Positions 7,036 to 12,605 of a DNA stretch of 12,605 nt are shown here, one piece after another; position 1 is the first letter of the stretch, and every line of letters begins with the position of its first letter. Position numbers and translations under genes: made by a program. The stretch covers positions 1 through 12,605 of the forward strand of contig JAPKBY010000020.1 in NCBI GenBank assembly GCA_028823185.1, given 5' to 3'. Below the pieces are notes generated by a model, which was given only the letters and a program-made list of their open reading frames with translations, was not told the origin of the DNA and did no database searches. Source of the DNA: Planctomycetota bacterium. GTDB lineage: Bacteria > Planctomycetota > UBA1135 > GCA-002686595.

Positions 7036-7934
7036 GACGCTGCGCGCAGGTAGCGGCGGGCGGTGGCGGAGAGGAGGTCGCTGAGGAGGACGATGCCGGC
7101 GCCGAGCAAGATCAGGAAGAGCATCTCGTCGTAGAACATCTTGCCGCGCGCATCAGAGATGTAGAAACCAAGAGAGACGACGCCGAGCATGCCGAGCACC
7201 GTCGCCTCGCGGATGCAGGTCTCGAAGCGATAGAAGAAGTAGAGCAAGTAGCGACCGAGCGCGATGGGGAAGACCCCAGCGACGAGCACCGAGCGGCGCG
7301 GCGCGCCGAGGGCTGTGAGAGTGCGCAGCGGCGCTGGCTCTAAGTTCTCGATCGTCTCCGCGCCGAGCCGGCCCAAGATGCCTGAGTTGTGCAAGGCGAG
7401 GGCGAGCACCGCGGGCCAAGCATGGTTGGGCCCGAGCACGGCGAGCAATAAGAAGGCCAGCACATACTCCGGTATGGAGCGCAAGAGGATCATCACGGCG
7501 CGCACAGTGAAGCGCAGCGCTCGCCAGAGGACGGTGTCATTCCCTGGGGTAGCGTCAAAGGGACGACGGGTCGCCAGGTTGCCGGCCGCCAAAGGAGCGA
7601 AGAGCCACGAGAGCAGCATGGCTAGGACGATGGCGAGGACGGAGATCGCGAGGGTGGCGAGCGCCGCGTCCAGACCGCGATCTAGGAAGAGCTCGCTCAT
7701 CCACGTCCAGAGCACGCCCCACTCAAAGCCGCTCTCGCGGATCGGGTAGGGGATGATGTCGCTGGTGAGGAAGCGCTCTAGGTTCTCTAGGCGACGGCTC
7801 GTGAAGAGGTCGCCTGGCATGATCGTCCCTGATGACCAGGTGACGAGGGTCAGGAAGCTGAGCGTGTAGACGCTCGCTCGCACGAGGCGGTTCTTAGGTC
7901 GCGCCTTGTAGAGAGTCTCCAGGCGAGTCGTCAT
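7032..7934 (-). CDS. phnE: PhnE-type ABC transporter permease, second copy (300 aa)
   Basis: This is an inner-membrane permease of the phosphonate/phosphite/phosphate importer family. Hydrophobic helices lie at about 20-38, 88-117, 145-168, 172-190 and 268-287. The region RSIPEYVLAFLLLAVLG (152-168), the EAA-type coupling loop at about 196-226 ending in GVFPIAL, and the YRFETCIREATVLG segment (235-248) match PhnE signatures. The start is the ATG at 7934; it overlaps the TGA of the first permease as ATGA, and GAGGA lies 10 bases upstream. Additional open frame upstream lies over the first permease gene and does not look like permease sequence. Its stop overlaps the TTG start of the 801-residue secreted protein. 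With the other permease it probably forms a heterodimeric channel. The export of substrate is unlikely given the paired binding protein. Confidence 0.87.
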   Translation of the reverse strand: MTTRLETLYKARPKNRLVRASVYTLSFLTLVTWSSGTIMPGDLFTSRRLENLERFLTSDIIPYPIRESGFEWGVLWTWMSELFLDRGLDAALATLAISVLAIVLAMLLSWLFAPLAAGNLATRRPFDATPGNDTVLWRALRFTVRAVMILLRSIPEYVLAFLLLAVLGPNHAWPAVLALALHNSGILGRLGAETIENLEPAPLRTLTALGAPRRSVLVAGVFPIALGRYLLYFFYRFETCIREATVLGMLGVVSLGFYISDARGKMFYDEMLFLILLGAGIVLLSDLLSATARRYLRAAS

Positions 7935-8815
7935 CGGATCACCATCCTCGCGCGCAGCTTGGTGCTCCAGAGCTCTAGCACGATGACGATCACGATGAGC
8001 GCGTAGAGATAGGTCCACACCTCGCGATAGTGCACATTCTCCGCCGAGAGCCTCAGGAAGTAGCCGAGGGTCGGATAGCCGAAGAAGCCGAGGATGGCCG
8101 AGGAGCGCACCGCGCACTCGAAGCGATAGAAGGAGTAAGCGCTCATGTCGCCGATGGCGCGCGGCAAGAGCCCCCAGAGGAAGACCTGAATAGGTCCAGC
8201 GCCGATCGCGCGCAGATTGCGCGCGCTCTCTCTCGGGCACTCATCGAGCAGCTCCGAGAAGACCTTGGCTAAGGTCCCGCCATAGGGGATCGCGATGGCG
8301 ATCACCGCGCTGAAGTTGTTCAGGCCGAAGGCTGCCAGGAAGAGGATGGCCCAGAGCAGCTCGTGCACCGAGCGCATCAAGGCGATCAAGGCTCGCACGC
8401 CCGCATAGAGGAGCGGCATGAGCTTGCGCAAGGGGCCGCGGCCGAGGGGGGAGACCGCGCCCTCAGCAGCCCACCAAGAGGTCGATCCCAAGAAGCCGAG
8501 CACGAGCCCGATGATGAGGGAGAGGCTCATGCCTGCGATGGCGAAGAGCAGGGTGTTCGCGGCGGCGCCCGCGACCTTGACGAGGAGCGGCGGCGTGCCC
8601 TCGGGGACGGAGGCTGCCTCATAGTCAAAGGCGGGGTTCAGCGCGCCCTCCATGAAGAGCGCGAGGATCGAACGGCCGCCCTCTCTGGGGACGAGGTCCT
8701 CTAGAGAGAGCCCGAGGCTGATCCAAGAGAGGAGGGCAGCGAGGAGCAGCGCGAAGAGCAACCTCCCACGTCGACTAAAAGAAGAGGGCCGCCGCTGGAA
8801 TGCTTCAGCTGACAC
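7931..8815 (-). CDS. phnE: PhnE-type ABC transporter permease, first copy (294 aa)
   Basis: This is an integral-membrane permease of the PhnE family. It has an N-terminal helix at about 19-37, further helices near 81-110, 133-165, 168-180 and 266-283, and a long periplasmic segment after the first helix. Family signatures are RSVHELLWAILFLAAFGL (148-165), the EAA-type loop about 189-219 (RNLRAIGAG then GLLPRAIG) that docks on the ATPase, and FYRFECAVRSSAILGFFG (229-246). The start is GTG at 8815, overlapping the ATPase gene by 11 bases; GAGGA at 8824-8828 is eight bases upstream and supports this start. It is distinct from the second permease in sequence, pointing to a heterodimer rather than a recent duplication. 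The transported substrate could be a phosphonate, phosphite, phosphate or selenium oxyanion. Confidence 0.87.
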   Translation of the reverse strand: MSAEAFQRRPSSFSRRGRLLFALLLAALLSWISLGLSLEDLVPREGGRSILALFMEGALNPAFDYEAASVPEGTPPLLVKVAGAAANTLLFAIAGMSLSLIIGLVLGFLGSTSWWAAEGAVSPLGRGPLRKLMPLLYAGVRALIALMRSVHELLWAILFLAAFGLNNFSAVIAIAIPYGGTLAKVFSELLDECPRESARNLRAIGAGPIQVFLWGLLPRAIGDMSAYSFYRFECAVRSSAILGFFGYPTLGYFLRLSAENVHYREVWTYLYALIVIVIVLELWSTKLRARMVIR

Positions 8816-9581
8816 GGTCCGTGTCCTCGAGGCGATAGAGCTCGGCGAGCTCGTCTTCTGTGACGTCTTTGGCTGGCTTGTCGAAGAGGACGCGTCCTCG
8901 GCGCAGGCCGATGAGGCGCGGGATGAACTCGCGCGCTAGCTCGATGTCGTGAAGGGAGAGGATGAGCCCGAGCTCGTTCTCACGCGCGACCTCTGTGAGG
9001 AGTGAGATCGTCTCGCGCGCGCGCGCAGGATCGAGCGCTGAGAGCGGCTCGTCGGCGATCAAATAGTCAGCCTCTTGATAGAGCGTGCGGGCGATCGCGA
9101 CGCGTTGACGTTCGCCGCCAGAGAGGCTGTCGACGCGGTGAAAGAGCTTCTCGCCGATCCCGAGGCGATCCAAGATCGCGAGCACCTTCTCCAGCTCTGC
9201 GCTGCCTGCGCGCAAGAGGGGGCGCAGGGAGGCGAAGAGCCCTTGGTGTCCGAGCCTGCCAGCGAGGACGTTTTGGGAGACTCGCAGGTTGGGGATCAGG
9301 CCTAGCTCTTGCGGGATGAAGCCTATGCGAGCCCGCAGCTCACGCAGCCGCGCGTTCGCAGCCTCGCTGAGGTCTTCGCTGTCCAAAGAGACAGAGCCGC
9401 TGGTGGGGCGCACCGTCGCGTTGCAGAGTCCGAGCGCGGTCGTCTTGCCTGCGCCGCTTGGGCCCACGAAGGCGAGCGCCTCCCCGGGTCTTACTCGGAG
9501 GTCGAAGTCGAGCAGGGCGGGGTGCTCCTCATAGAGGACGGACACTCCCGCTAGCTCGAAGCCTTTGGACGGAGAATTCAC
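8805..9581 (-). CDS. phnC: PhnC-type ABC transporter ATP-binding protein (258 aa)
   Basis: This is the cytoplasmic ATPase that powers the importer. All nucleotide-binding motifs are intact: Walker A GPSGAGKT (40-47), Q-loop Q91 in FIPQELGL, signature LSGGERQR (153-160), Walker B YLIADEP (173-179), D-loop SALD and H-loop H211 in LSLHD. The phrase NVLAGRLG after the Q-loop is typical of PhnC-like ATPases. An ATG at 9644 in the same frame would overlap the binding-protein gene by 38 bases and add 21 poorly conserved residues. I prefer the GTG at 9581, which leaves a 25-base gap after the upstream stop and gives a family-typical N-terminus, although no clear Shine-Dalgarno decides it. Its 3' end overlaps the first permease gene by 11 bases. 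Confidence is high for function and moderate for the start. Confidence 0.9.
   Translation of the reverse strand: MNSPSKGFELAGVSVLYEEHPALLDFDLRVRPGEALAFVGPSGAGKTTALGLCNATVRPTSGSVSLDSEDLSEAANARLRELRARIGFIPQELGLIPNLRVSQNVLAGRLGHQGLFASLRPLLRAGSAELEKVLAILDRLGIGEKLFHRVDSLSGGERQRVAIARTLYQEADYLIADEPLSALDPARARETISLLTEVARENELGLILSLHDIELAREFIPRLIGLRRGRVLFDKPAKDVTEDELAELYRLEDTDRVS
8824..8828 (-). promoter_or_regulatory. Ribosome binding site for the first permease
   Basis: GAGGA on the leftward strand lies eight bases before the GTG at 8815, inside the end of the ATPase gene. It is one of the few recognisable Shine-Dalgarno sequences in the window and it fixes the GTG as the start, explaining the 11-base overlap. 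Confidence 0.5.
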
Positions 9582-9606
9582 GCCCGAGATGATAGTCGCT
9601 GGAGGC

Positions 9607-10479
9607 TCAGCGGAGCAGGTTGAGATCGCGCGCGAGGCTCTCAAGAGGAGCGAAATCCTCGTTGGAGGCTGCGATGATGCCCTCTGTGCGCTGGGCTGCC
9701 GCGAGGAGCTCGGGGTCGCTCATGCCGATCAGAGCGGCCTGCAGCCTCTCGATCAGCTCCTCACCGAGGTCGGGGTGCGCCGTCCAGTTGTAGTCCGGAT
9801 AGGTGGGGGTCTCCCAGATCTTGATGCAGACTTTGGGGTCGATCTTCCCAGCTGCGACCAGCGCGTCGTAGACCCTGTAGTTGAGCACGCCAGCCTCGAA
9901 GGTCCCGGCCTGCACGAGGGTCGCGGTCTTGGCGTGGTCGCCAGAGAAGCTCATCTCCTCACCAGCGAAGAGCTCCTGCGGGCTCTTGCCTGACTCCTCG
10001 CGGATCCAGTACTCAGGCATGAGGCGTCCAGAGGTGGAAGACTCAGAGCCGAAGGTGAAGGTCTTGCCAGCGAGGCCTTGAGGGAAGTCCGCAGAAGGGG
10101 TGAGCCCCGCGTCTTTGTGGGCGATGAAGTAGGACTTGAACTCGGGGTCTATCTTGCCCTGCGCGATGGCGCGAGCGCCGGTGACGGCTGCGCGAGCGCG
10201 GATGCCTGTGAGGCCGCCAAACCAAGCGAGCTGTACGTCGCCGCTCTTGAAGGCTTCGACGGAGGCTGAGTAATCGCTGGAGGGGACATAGGTGACCGCG
10301 ATCTCAAGCTCGGAGGCGAGGTAGTTCGCGATCTTGTTGTACTTCTCAACCAGCTCAGTCGAGTTTTGGTCGGGGATCGCGCTGAAGTAGATCTCTTGGC
10401 TGTGCGCCTCTGTGCCGCCATTGCAGCTAAAGAGCGCAGAGAGGGTCAAGAGCGAGATCTGGAGCGTGAACTTCTTCAT
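9607..10479 (-). CDS. phnD: PhnD-like lipoprotein substrate-binding protein, resembling the putative selenate-binding branch (290 aa)
   Basis: This is the extracytoplasmic binding protein of the importer. Residues 1-19 are a lipoprotein signal: KK, a hydrophobic stretch, then LFS-C19 as the lipobox. The mature protein has the phosphonate/phosphite-type signatures SAIPDQN (33-39), AWFGG (85-89), FGSESSTSG (143-151) with the serine/threonine-rich ligand loop, FSGDH (178-182) and YPDYNWT (227-233). The combination SAIPD-N, AWFGG and DYNWT is what I recall for the NCBIfam branch named putative selenate ABC transporter substrate-binding protein (TIGR04553), whose substrate was proposed from co-occurrence with selD. 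I cannot run that model here. No selenium gene is visible in the window, so phosphonate or phosphite remains possible. It is the first gene of the operon, with its own upstream promoter region, and its ATG is at 10479. Confidence 0.88.
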   Translation of the reverse strand: MKKFTLQISLLTLSALFSCNGGTEAHSQEIYFSAIPDQNSTELVEKYNKIANYLASELEIAVTYVPSSDYSASVEAFKSGDVQLAWFGGLTGIRARAAVTGARAIAQGKIDPEFKSYFIAHKDAGLTPSADFPQGLAGKTFTFGSESSTSGRLMPEYWIREESGKSPQELFAGEEMSFSGDHAKTATLVQAGTFEAGVLNYRVYDALVAAGKIDPKVCIKIWETPTYPDYNWTAHPDLGEELIERLQAALIGMSDPELLAAAQRTEGIIAASNEDFAPLESLARDLNLLR

Positions 10480-10495
10480 CGGGGAACGTTTTCTT

Positions 10496-10558
10496 CTGCT
10501 GAGAGGGGGAATTGAGCGCGAGATTATAGCGGAAGTCGCTGCTGAGGCGTGTGCTCAG
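10496..10558 (-). promoter_or_regulatory. Promoter region of the importer operon with repeats flanking the -10
   Basis: On the leftward strand a perfect TATAAT lies at 10528-10523, about 43 bases before the binding-protein ATG. No TTGACA-like -35 lies at 15-19 bases. Instead the -35 region holds CTGAG (10542-10546) inverted with CTCAG (10554-10558). The octamer CTGCTGAG, read on the + strand, occurs at 10496-10503 and again at 10539-10546, once on each side of the -10. A missing -35 plus flanking repeats is the architecture of a regulated promoter, for example one needing an activator. The TATAAT is a direct observation; its activity and control are inferred. Confidence 0.4.
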
Positions 10559-10615
10559 ATGCTCGGGTTTGAAGCTCCCCATTCTCGTTCATGAGACCGG
10601 ACCCCATCAGATGTT

Positions 10616-12442
10616 TCAGAGCGTCCAGGTGATCTCGTAGCCGTTTGTGAGGTTGAACTGAGTGCCGCAAGGCGATCCAGTGGGGTCGCGATACCAAGCT
10701 TGGTAGCGCTTGAGATCGCCTGCTACACAGCCGCCCTTGGCCGCGAGGCCGATCGTGGTCAGAGAGCTGCCGTTTGCGTCAGAGAAGCGCACCTGCATGC
10801 GGATGACAGCTCCGCCTGCGCAGCGGAGTCCATCTCCGAAGGGGGACCCGGAGCCGCCGCCAGTGGCGTTGTTGCCTTGGAAGTAGAGGCCGGGTTGATT
10901 GGGAGACATGTGAGCTCCTCTGAGCGCGAGGTCGTCCGCAGAGATCGAGGCGCTGCCTACCGCAGAGAGGACCGCTCCCAGGCCGCTGCTGTTCGCGCAG
11001 CCTCTGCCTGCTCCACCAGAGTTTGAGCAAGGACACGTCGCCCCAGAACCGTCTCCGAAACAGTAGCTCGCGCCGACACCGTCTACGCCGAGGAGCTTTG
11101 CCGCCAAGATCGCGACGCCTACGTTAGGGTTTGAGCTGTCGTGGAAGGTGATGTGGCTAAGTGATTGTCCCGCGTTGCCGCCGAGGTCGATGTAGCCCTC
11201 TGAGATGGAGAGGTTCGTGTCACCAGTCGCCATGTCCACGCTGCCGGTCCCTGGGTAGGCGCCACCAAACCAATCACCGCCTCCGAGGCGCTTCGTCAGA
11301 GATCCGCCTCCTGAGAAGCTGCAGGTCACATCGAAGTAGCAGCCACCGTCGCTCAGCTGATAGATGAACTTTGCGCGAGAGCTGCTCGTGAGGAGCAGGG
11401 GGGTGGCGAGCTGCGTGCTCTGCGGGCCGCTCTGATTGATGGATGTGAGCCAAGCCGGCACTGTTCCGATTGGATCTCCATTCGCTGTGGGTTGGAAAGC
11501 CCAGAATCCACCCGTGACAGTGTTTCTATTACCGAGGTGCACGAGGTCGAGGACGCCGGCCTGATCTATGACGGAGTATGAGGCCAGGAGCGCGTCGTTG
11601 GGGACACCTGCCGTGAAGTTGAGGGCGCGATCAGAGATGGAGCGGAAGCCGTTTATGGCATCAGGCTGACCGTCCTCAAAGGCGTGCACGATCCCGTTGA
11701 AGTTGTAGTTCAGCGGAATTTGGATCGCCGCACTGGGCTCTATACCGACGATCACGTTCGCGGCGAGGATGGCATAACCTGCGTTCGTGTTGGAGCGATT
11801 CTGGAAGGTGAGAGAGTTGAGCTTCTCACCTACATAAGCGCTGAGGTCGACGTGTCCCTCCGTGATGGAGAGCGGCAGCTCGAAGAAGGCTTGGTCGACG
11901 TTTGAGGTGCCTGCATAAGGACCACCGAACCAGTCGCCACCTGAGAGGGTCGCTGTGTATTGCGCGCCGCTCTCGAAGCCGAAGAGGACCTCGAAGTTCC
12001 CGCCGCCTTCGCTGATTTGGTAGATGAAGGTCGCTTCAGAAGCTCCGCTGAGGGTGATCGGAGAGCTCAGCACCGTCGTCTGTGGACTGCTCTGGTTGAT
12101 CGCTGTCATCCAGGTCGGGATCGTCCCGAGGTTGTCGCCATCAGGCGCAGCCTCGAAGGGATAGAGACCGCCTGCCACGCTGTTTCGATCGCCGAGATGG
12201 ACGATGTCCCGGAACCAAGGGACGTTGACGATCTGGTATTTGTCGAGGAGCGCGTCGTTCGGAACACCGGCTGAGAAGTCCAGACCTCTGTCGGAGATGG
12301 AGCGATAGCCGCTGCTGTTGTCCGCGTTGCCATCTTCACCAAAATGGACGATGCCGTTGTAGTTGTAGTTCAGCGGGACTTTATGAGTCGTCTGCGCGGA
12401 GGCCGCCGGGACGCAGAAGAGGAGGAGGAGGAGTGCTCTCAT
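10616..12442 (-). CDS. Large secreted protein with two 220-residue tandem repeats and a planctomycete-type cysteine-rich C-terminal module (608 aa)
   Basis: The product has a signal peptide (MRALLLLLFCVPAASA, then Q17). Next come two tandem repeats of exactly 220 residues without gaps (22-241 and 242-461), each starting with PLNYN-NGIVH and containing RSISDR-L-F-AGVPNDALL, VHLG-RN, a W-T-INQS block, GGDWFGG and a final AILAA. They look like beta-sandwich, possibly carbohydrate-binding or adhesive, domains; I do not recognise a named family. Residues about 460-608 form a Cys/Gly-rich module (CFGDGSG, CPC, GRGC, FGDGLRCAGG, NLTNG) that I associate with secreted planctomycete proteins and that may mediate surface attachment or sorting. 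Upstream open frame exists, but the start is placed at ATG 12442 because it begins the signal peptide. It is monocistronic in appearance, with a terminator of another gene upstream and the importer promoter downstream. Confidence 0.8.
   Translation of the reverse strand: MRALLLLLFCVPAASAQTTHKVPLNYNYNGIVHFGEDGNADNSSGYRSISDRGLDFSAGVPNDALLDKYQIVNVPWFRDIVHLGDRNSVAGGLYPFEAAPDGDNLGTIPTWMTAINQSSPQTTVLSSPITLSGASEATFIYQISEGGGNFEVLFGFESGAQYTATLSGGDWFGGPYAGTSNVDQAFFELPLSITEGHVDLSAYVGEKLNSLTFQNRSNTNAGYAILAANVIVGIEPSAAIQIPLNYNFNGIVHAFEDGQPDAINGFRSISDRALNFTAGVPNDALLASYSVIDQAGVLDLVHLGNRNTVTGGFWAFQPTANGDPIGTVPAWLTSINQSGPQSTQLATPLLLTSSSRAKFIYQLSDGGCYFDVTCSFSGGGSLTKRLGGGDWFGGAYPGTGSVDMATGDTNLSISEGYIDLGGNAGQSLSHITFHDSSNPNVGVAILAAKLLGVDGVGASYCFGDGSGATCPCSNSGGAGRGCANSSGLGAVLSAVGSASISADDLALRGAHMSPNQPGLYFQGNNATGGGSGSPFGDGLRCAGGAVIRMQVRFSDANGSSLTTIGLAAKGGCVAGDLKRYQAWYRDPTGSPCGTQFNLTNGYEITWTL
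11060..12379 (-). repeat. Two 660-base tandem coding repeats
   Basis: Bases 12379-11720 and 11719-11060 encode residues 22-241 and 242-461 of the secreted protein above. Residue n aligns with n+220 along the whole length without insertions or deletions. DNA identity is clearly below protein-motif identity, so the duplication is old. The second copy has gained two cysteines (C368 and C374) where the first has G148 and F154, which could form an extra disulfide on one strand pair. Confidence 0.85.
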
Positions 12443-12454
12443 GGTTGTTCTTTC

Positions 12455-12472
12455 AGTATAGAGCAGCGCTCT
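12455..12472 (-). promoter_or_regulatory. Candidate promoter and operator for the repeat-containing secreted protein
   Basis: Leftward TATACT (12460-12455) matches five of six bases of a -10 box and sits 12 bases before the ATG, which would give a very short leader. Directly upstream is a perfect inverted repeat AGAGC-AGC-GCTCT at 12460-12472, in the place where a regulator would overlap the promoter. No good -35 was found. The terminator at 12552-12598 implies that a separate promoter must lie in this roughly 110-base space. Confidence 0.3.
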
Positions 12473-12551
12473 GATCTTGGGGCTTAGACGCCTGTTTGCT
12501 CGCTCTCTCATTATGTCCATTCTGAAGGGGTCTGAGGGAGAGGGGTGAGCC

Positions 12552-12598
12552 AAAAAAGAACGCCCGCCCTCAAGCCTAGTGGGCTCAAGGACGGGCGT
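12552..12598 (-). terminator. Intrinsic terminator of a leftward gene beyond the right edge
   Basis: The arms at 12560-12576 and 12582-12598 enclose a five-base loop. Read on the leftward strand, all 17 positions pair, three of them as G-U wobbles, and a TCTTTTTT tract follows immediately (A-run at 12552-12557 on the + strand). Read rightward, the same wobbles become C-A mismatches and the T-tract is poor. The structure is therefore directional: it ends a leftward transcript coming from right of the window and insulates the secreted-protein gene from it. Confidence 0.85.
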
Positions 12599-12605
12599 GT
12601 TTCTT

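Noticed and set aside
7935..8240. N-terminal extension of the second permease frame
   Set aside because: The extension overlaps the first permease gene in another frame and has arginine-rich, non-permease sequence; the ATGA overlap gives a natural start at 7934.
12443..12553. 37-codon extension of the repeat-containing secreted protein
   Set aside because: It would place charged sequence ahead of a clear signal peptide and run into the terminator region.
1..12605. tRNA, rRNA, CRISPR array, insertion sequence or attachment site
   Set aside because: No tRNA-like cloverleaf, regularly spaced short repeats, transposase motifs or terminal inverted repeats were seen on either strand.

Overview
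The window is GC-rich, densely packed bacterial DNA that most likely comes from a member of the Planctomycetota. The clearest clue is the C-terminal half-domain of the large secreted protein at the right end (residues about 460-608 of the gene at 10616-12442). It is glycine- and cysteine-rich, with motifs of the type CFGDGSG, CPC, FGDGLRCAGG and NLTNG, and I associate this module with secreted proteins of deep-branching marine planctomycetes. Weak or absent Shine-Dalgarno sequences, GTG and TTG starts, and large secreted proteins of unknown function fit this assignment. It rests on recall, not on a search.

Left block (1-4546). A 5'-truncated SGNH/GDSL-type hydrolase and a 62-residue DUF5989-like membrane protein run rightward. 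They converge on a leftward pair: a ferritin-like diiron protein whose stop overlaps the start of a NodU/TobZ-type carbamoyltransferase. A rightward SAM methyltransferase with an N-terminal zinc-ribbon-like cysteine cluster starts 126 bases from the ferritin-like gene. I recall carbamoyltransferase, DUF5989 and SGNH hydrolase genes recurring together, so this looks like a modification module for a small molecule or surface glycan, with product unknown. The carbamoyltransferase keeps three of its four metal ligands but has lost most of its other hallmark motifs.

Middle block (4630-10479). A tight five-gene leftward operon encodes a lipoprotein substrate-binding protein, an ATPase, two PhnE-type permeases and an 801-residue secreted protein. 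Adjacent genes from the ATPase onward overlap by 4 to 11 bases, and the secreted protein starts with TTG inside the stop of the second permease. The transporter belongs to the phosphonate/phosphite/phosphate superfamily, but the binding protein resembles the branch annotated as putative selenate binding protein. The operon could therefore import a selenium oxyanion or a phosphorus oxyanion. The secreted 801-residue protein is conserved but of unknown function, and its coupling to an importer is the most intriguing point in the window.

Right block (10616-12605). A 608-residue secreted protein carries two gapless 220-residue tandem repeats and the cysteine-rich C-terminal module. A strong leftward intrinsic terminator at 12552-12598 closes a gene lying beyond the right edge. 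No RNA genes, CRISPR arrays, insertion sequences or tRNAs were seen, and no gene-free stretch exceeds about 165 bases.
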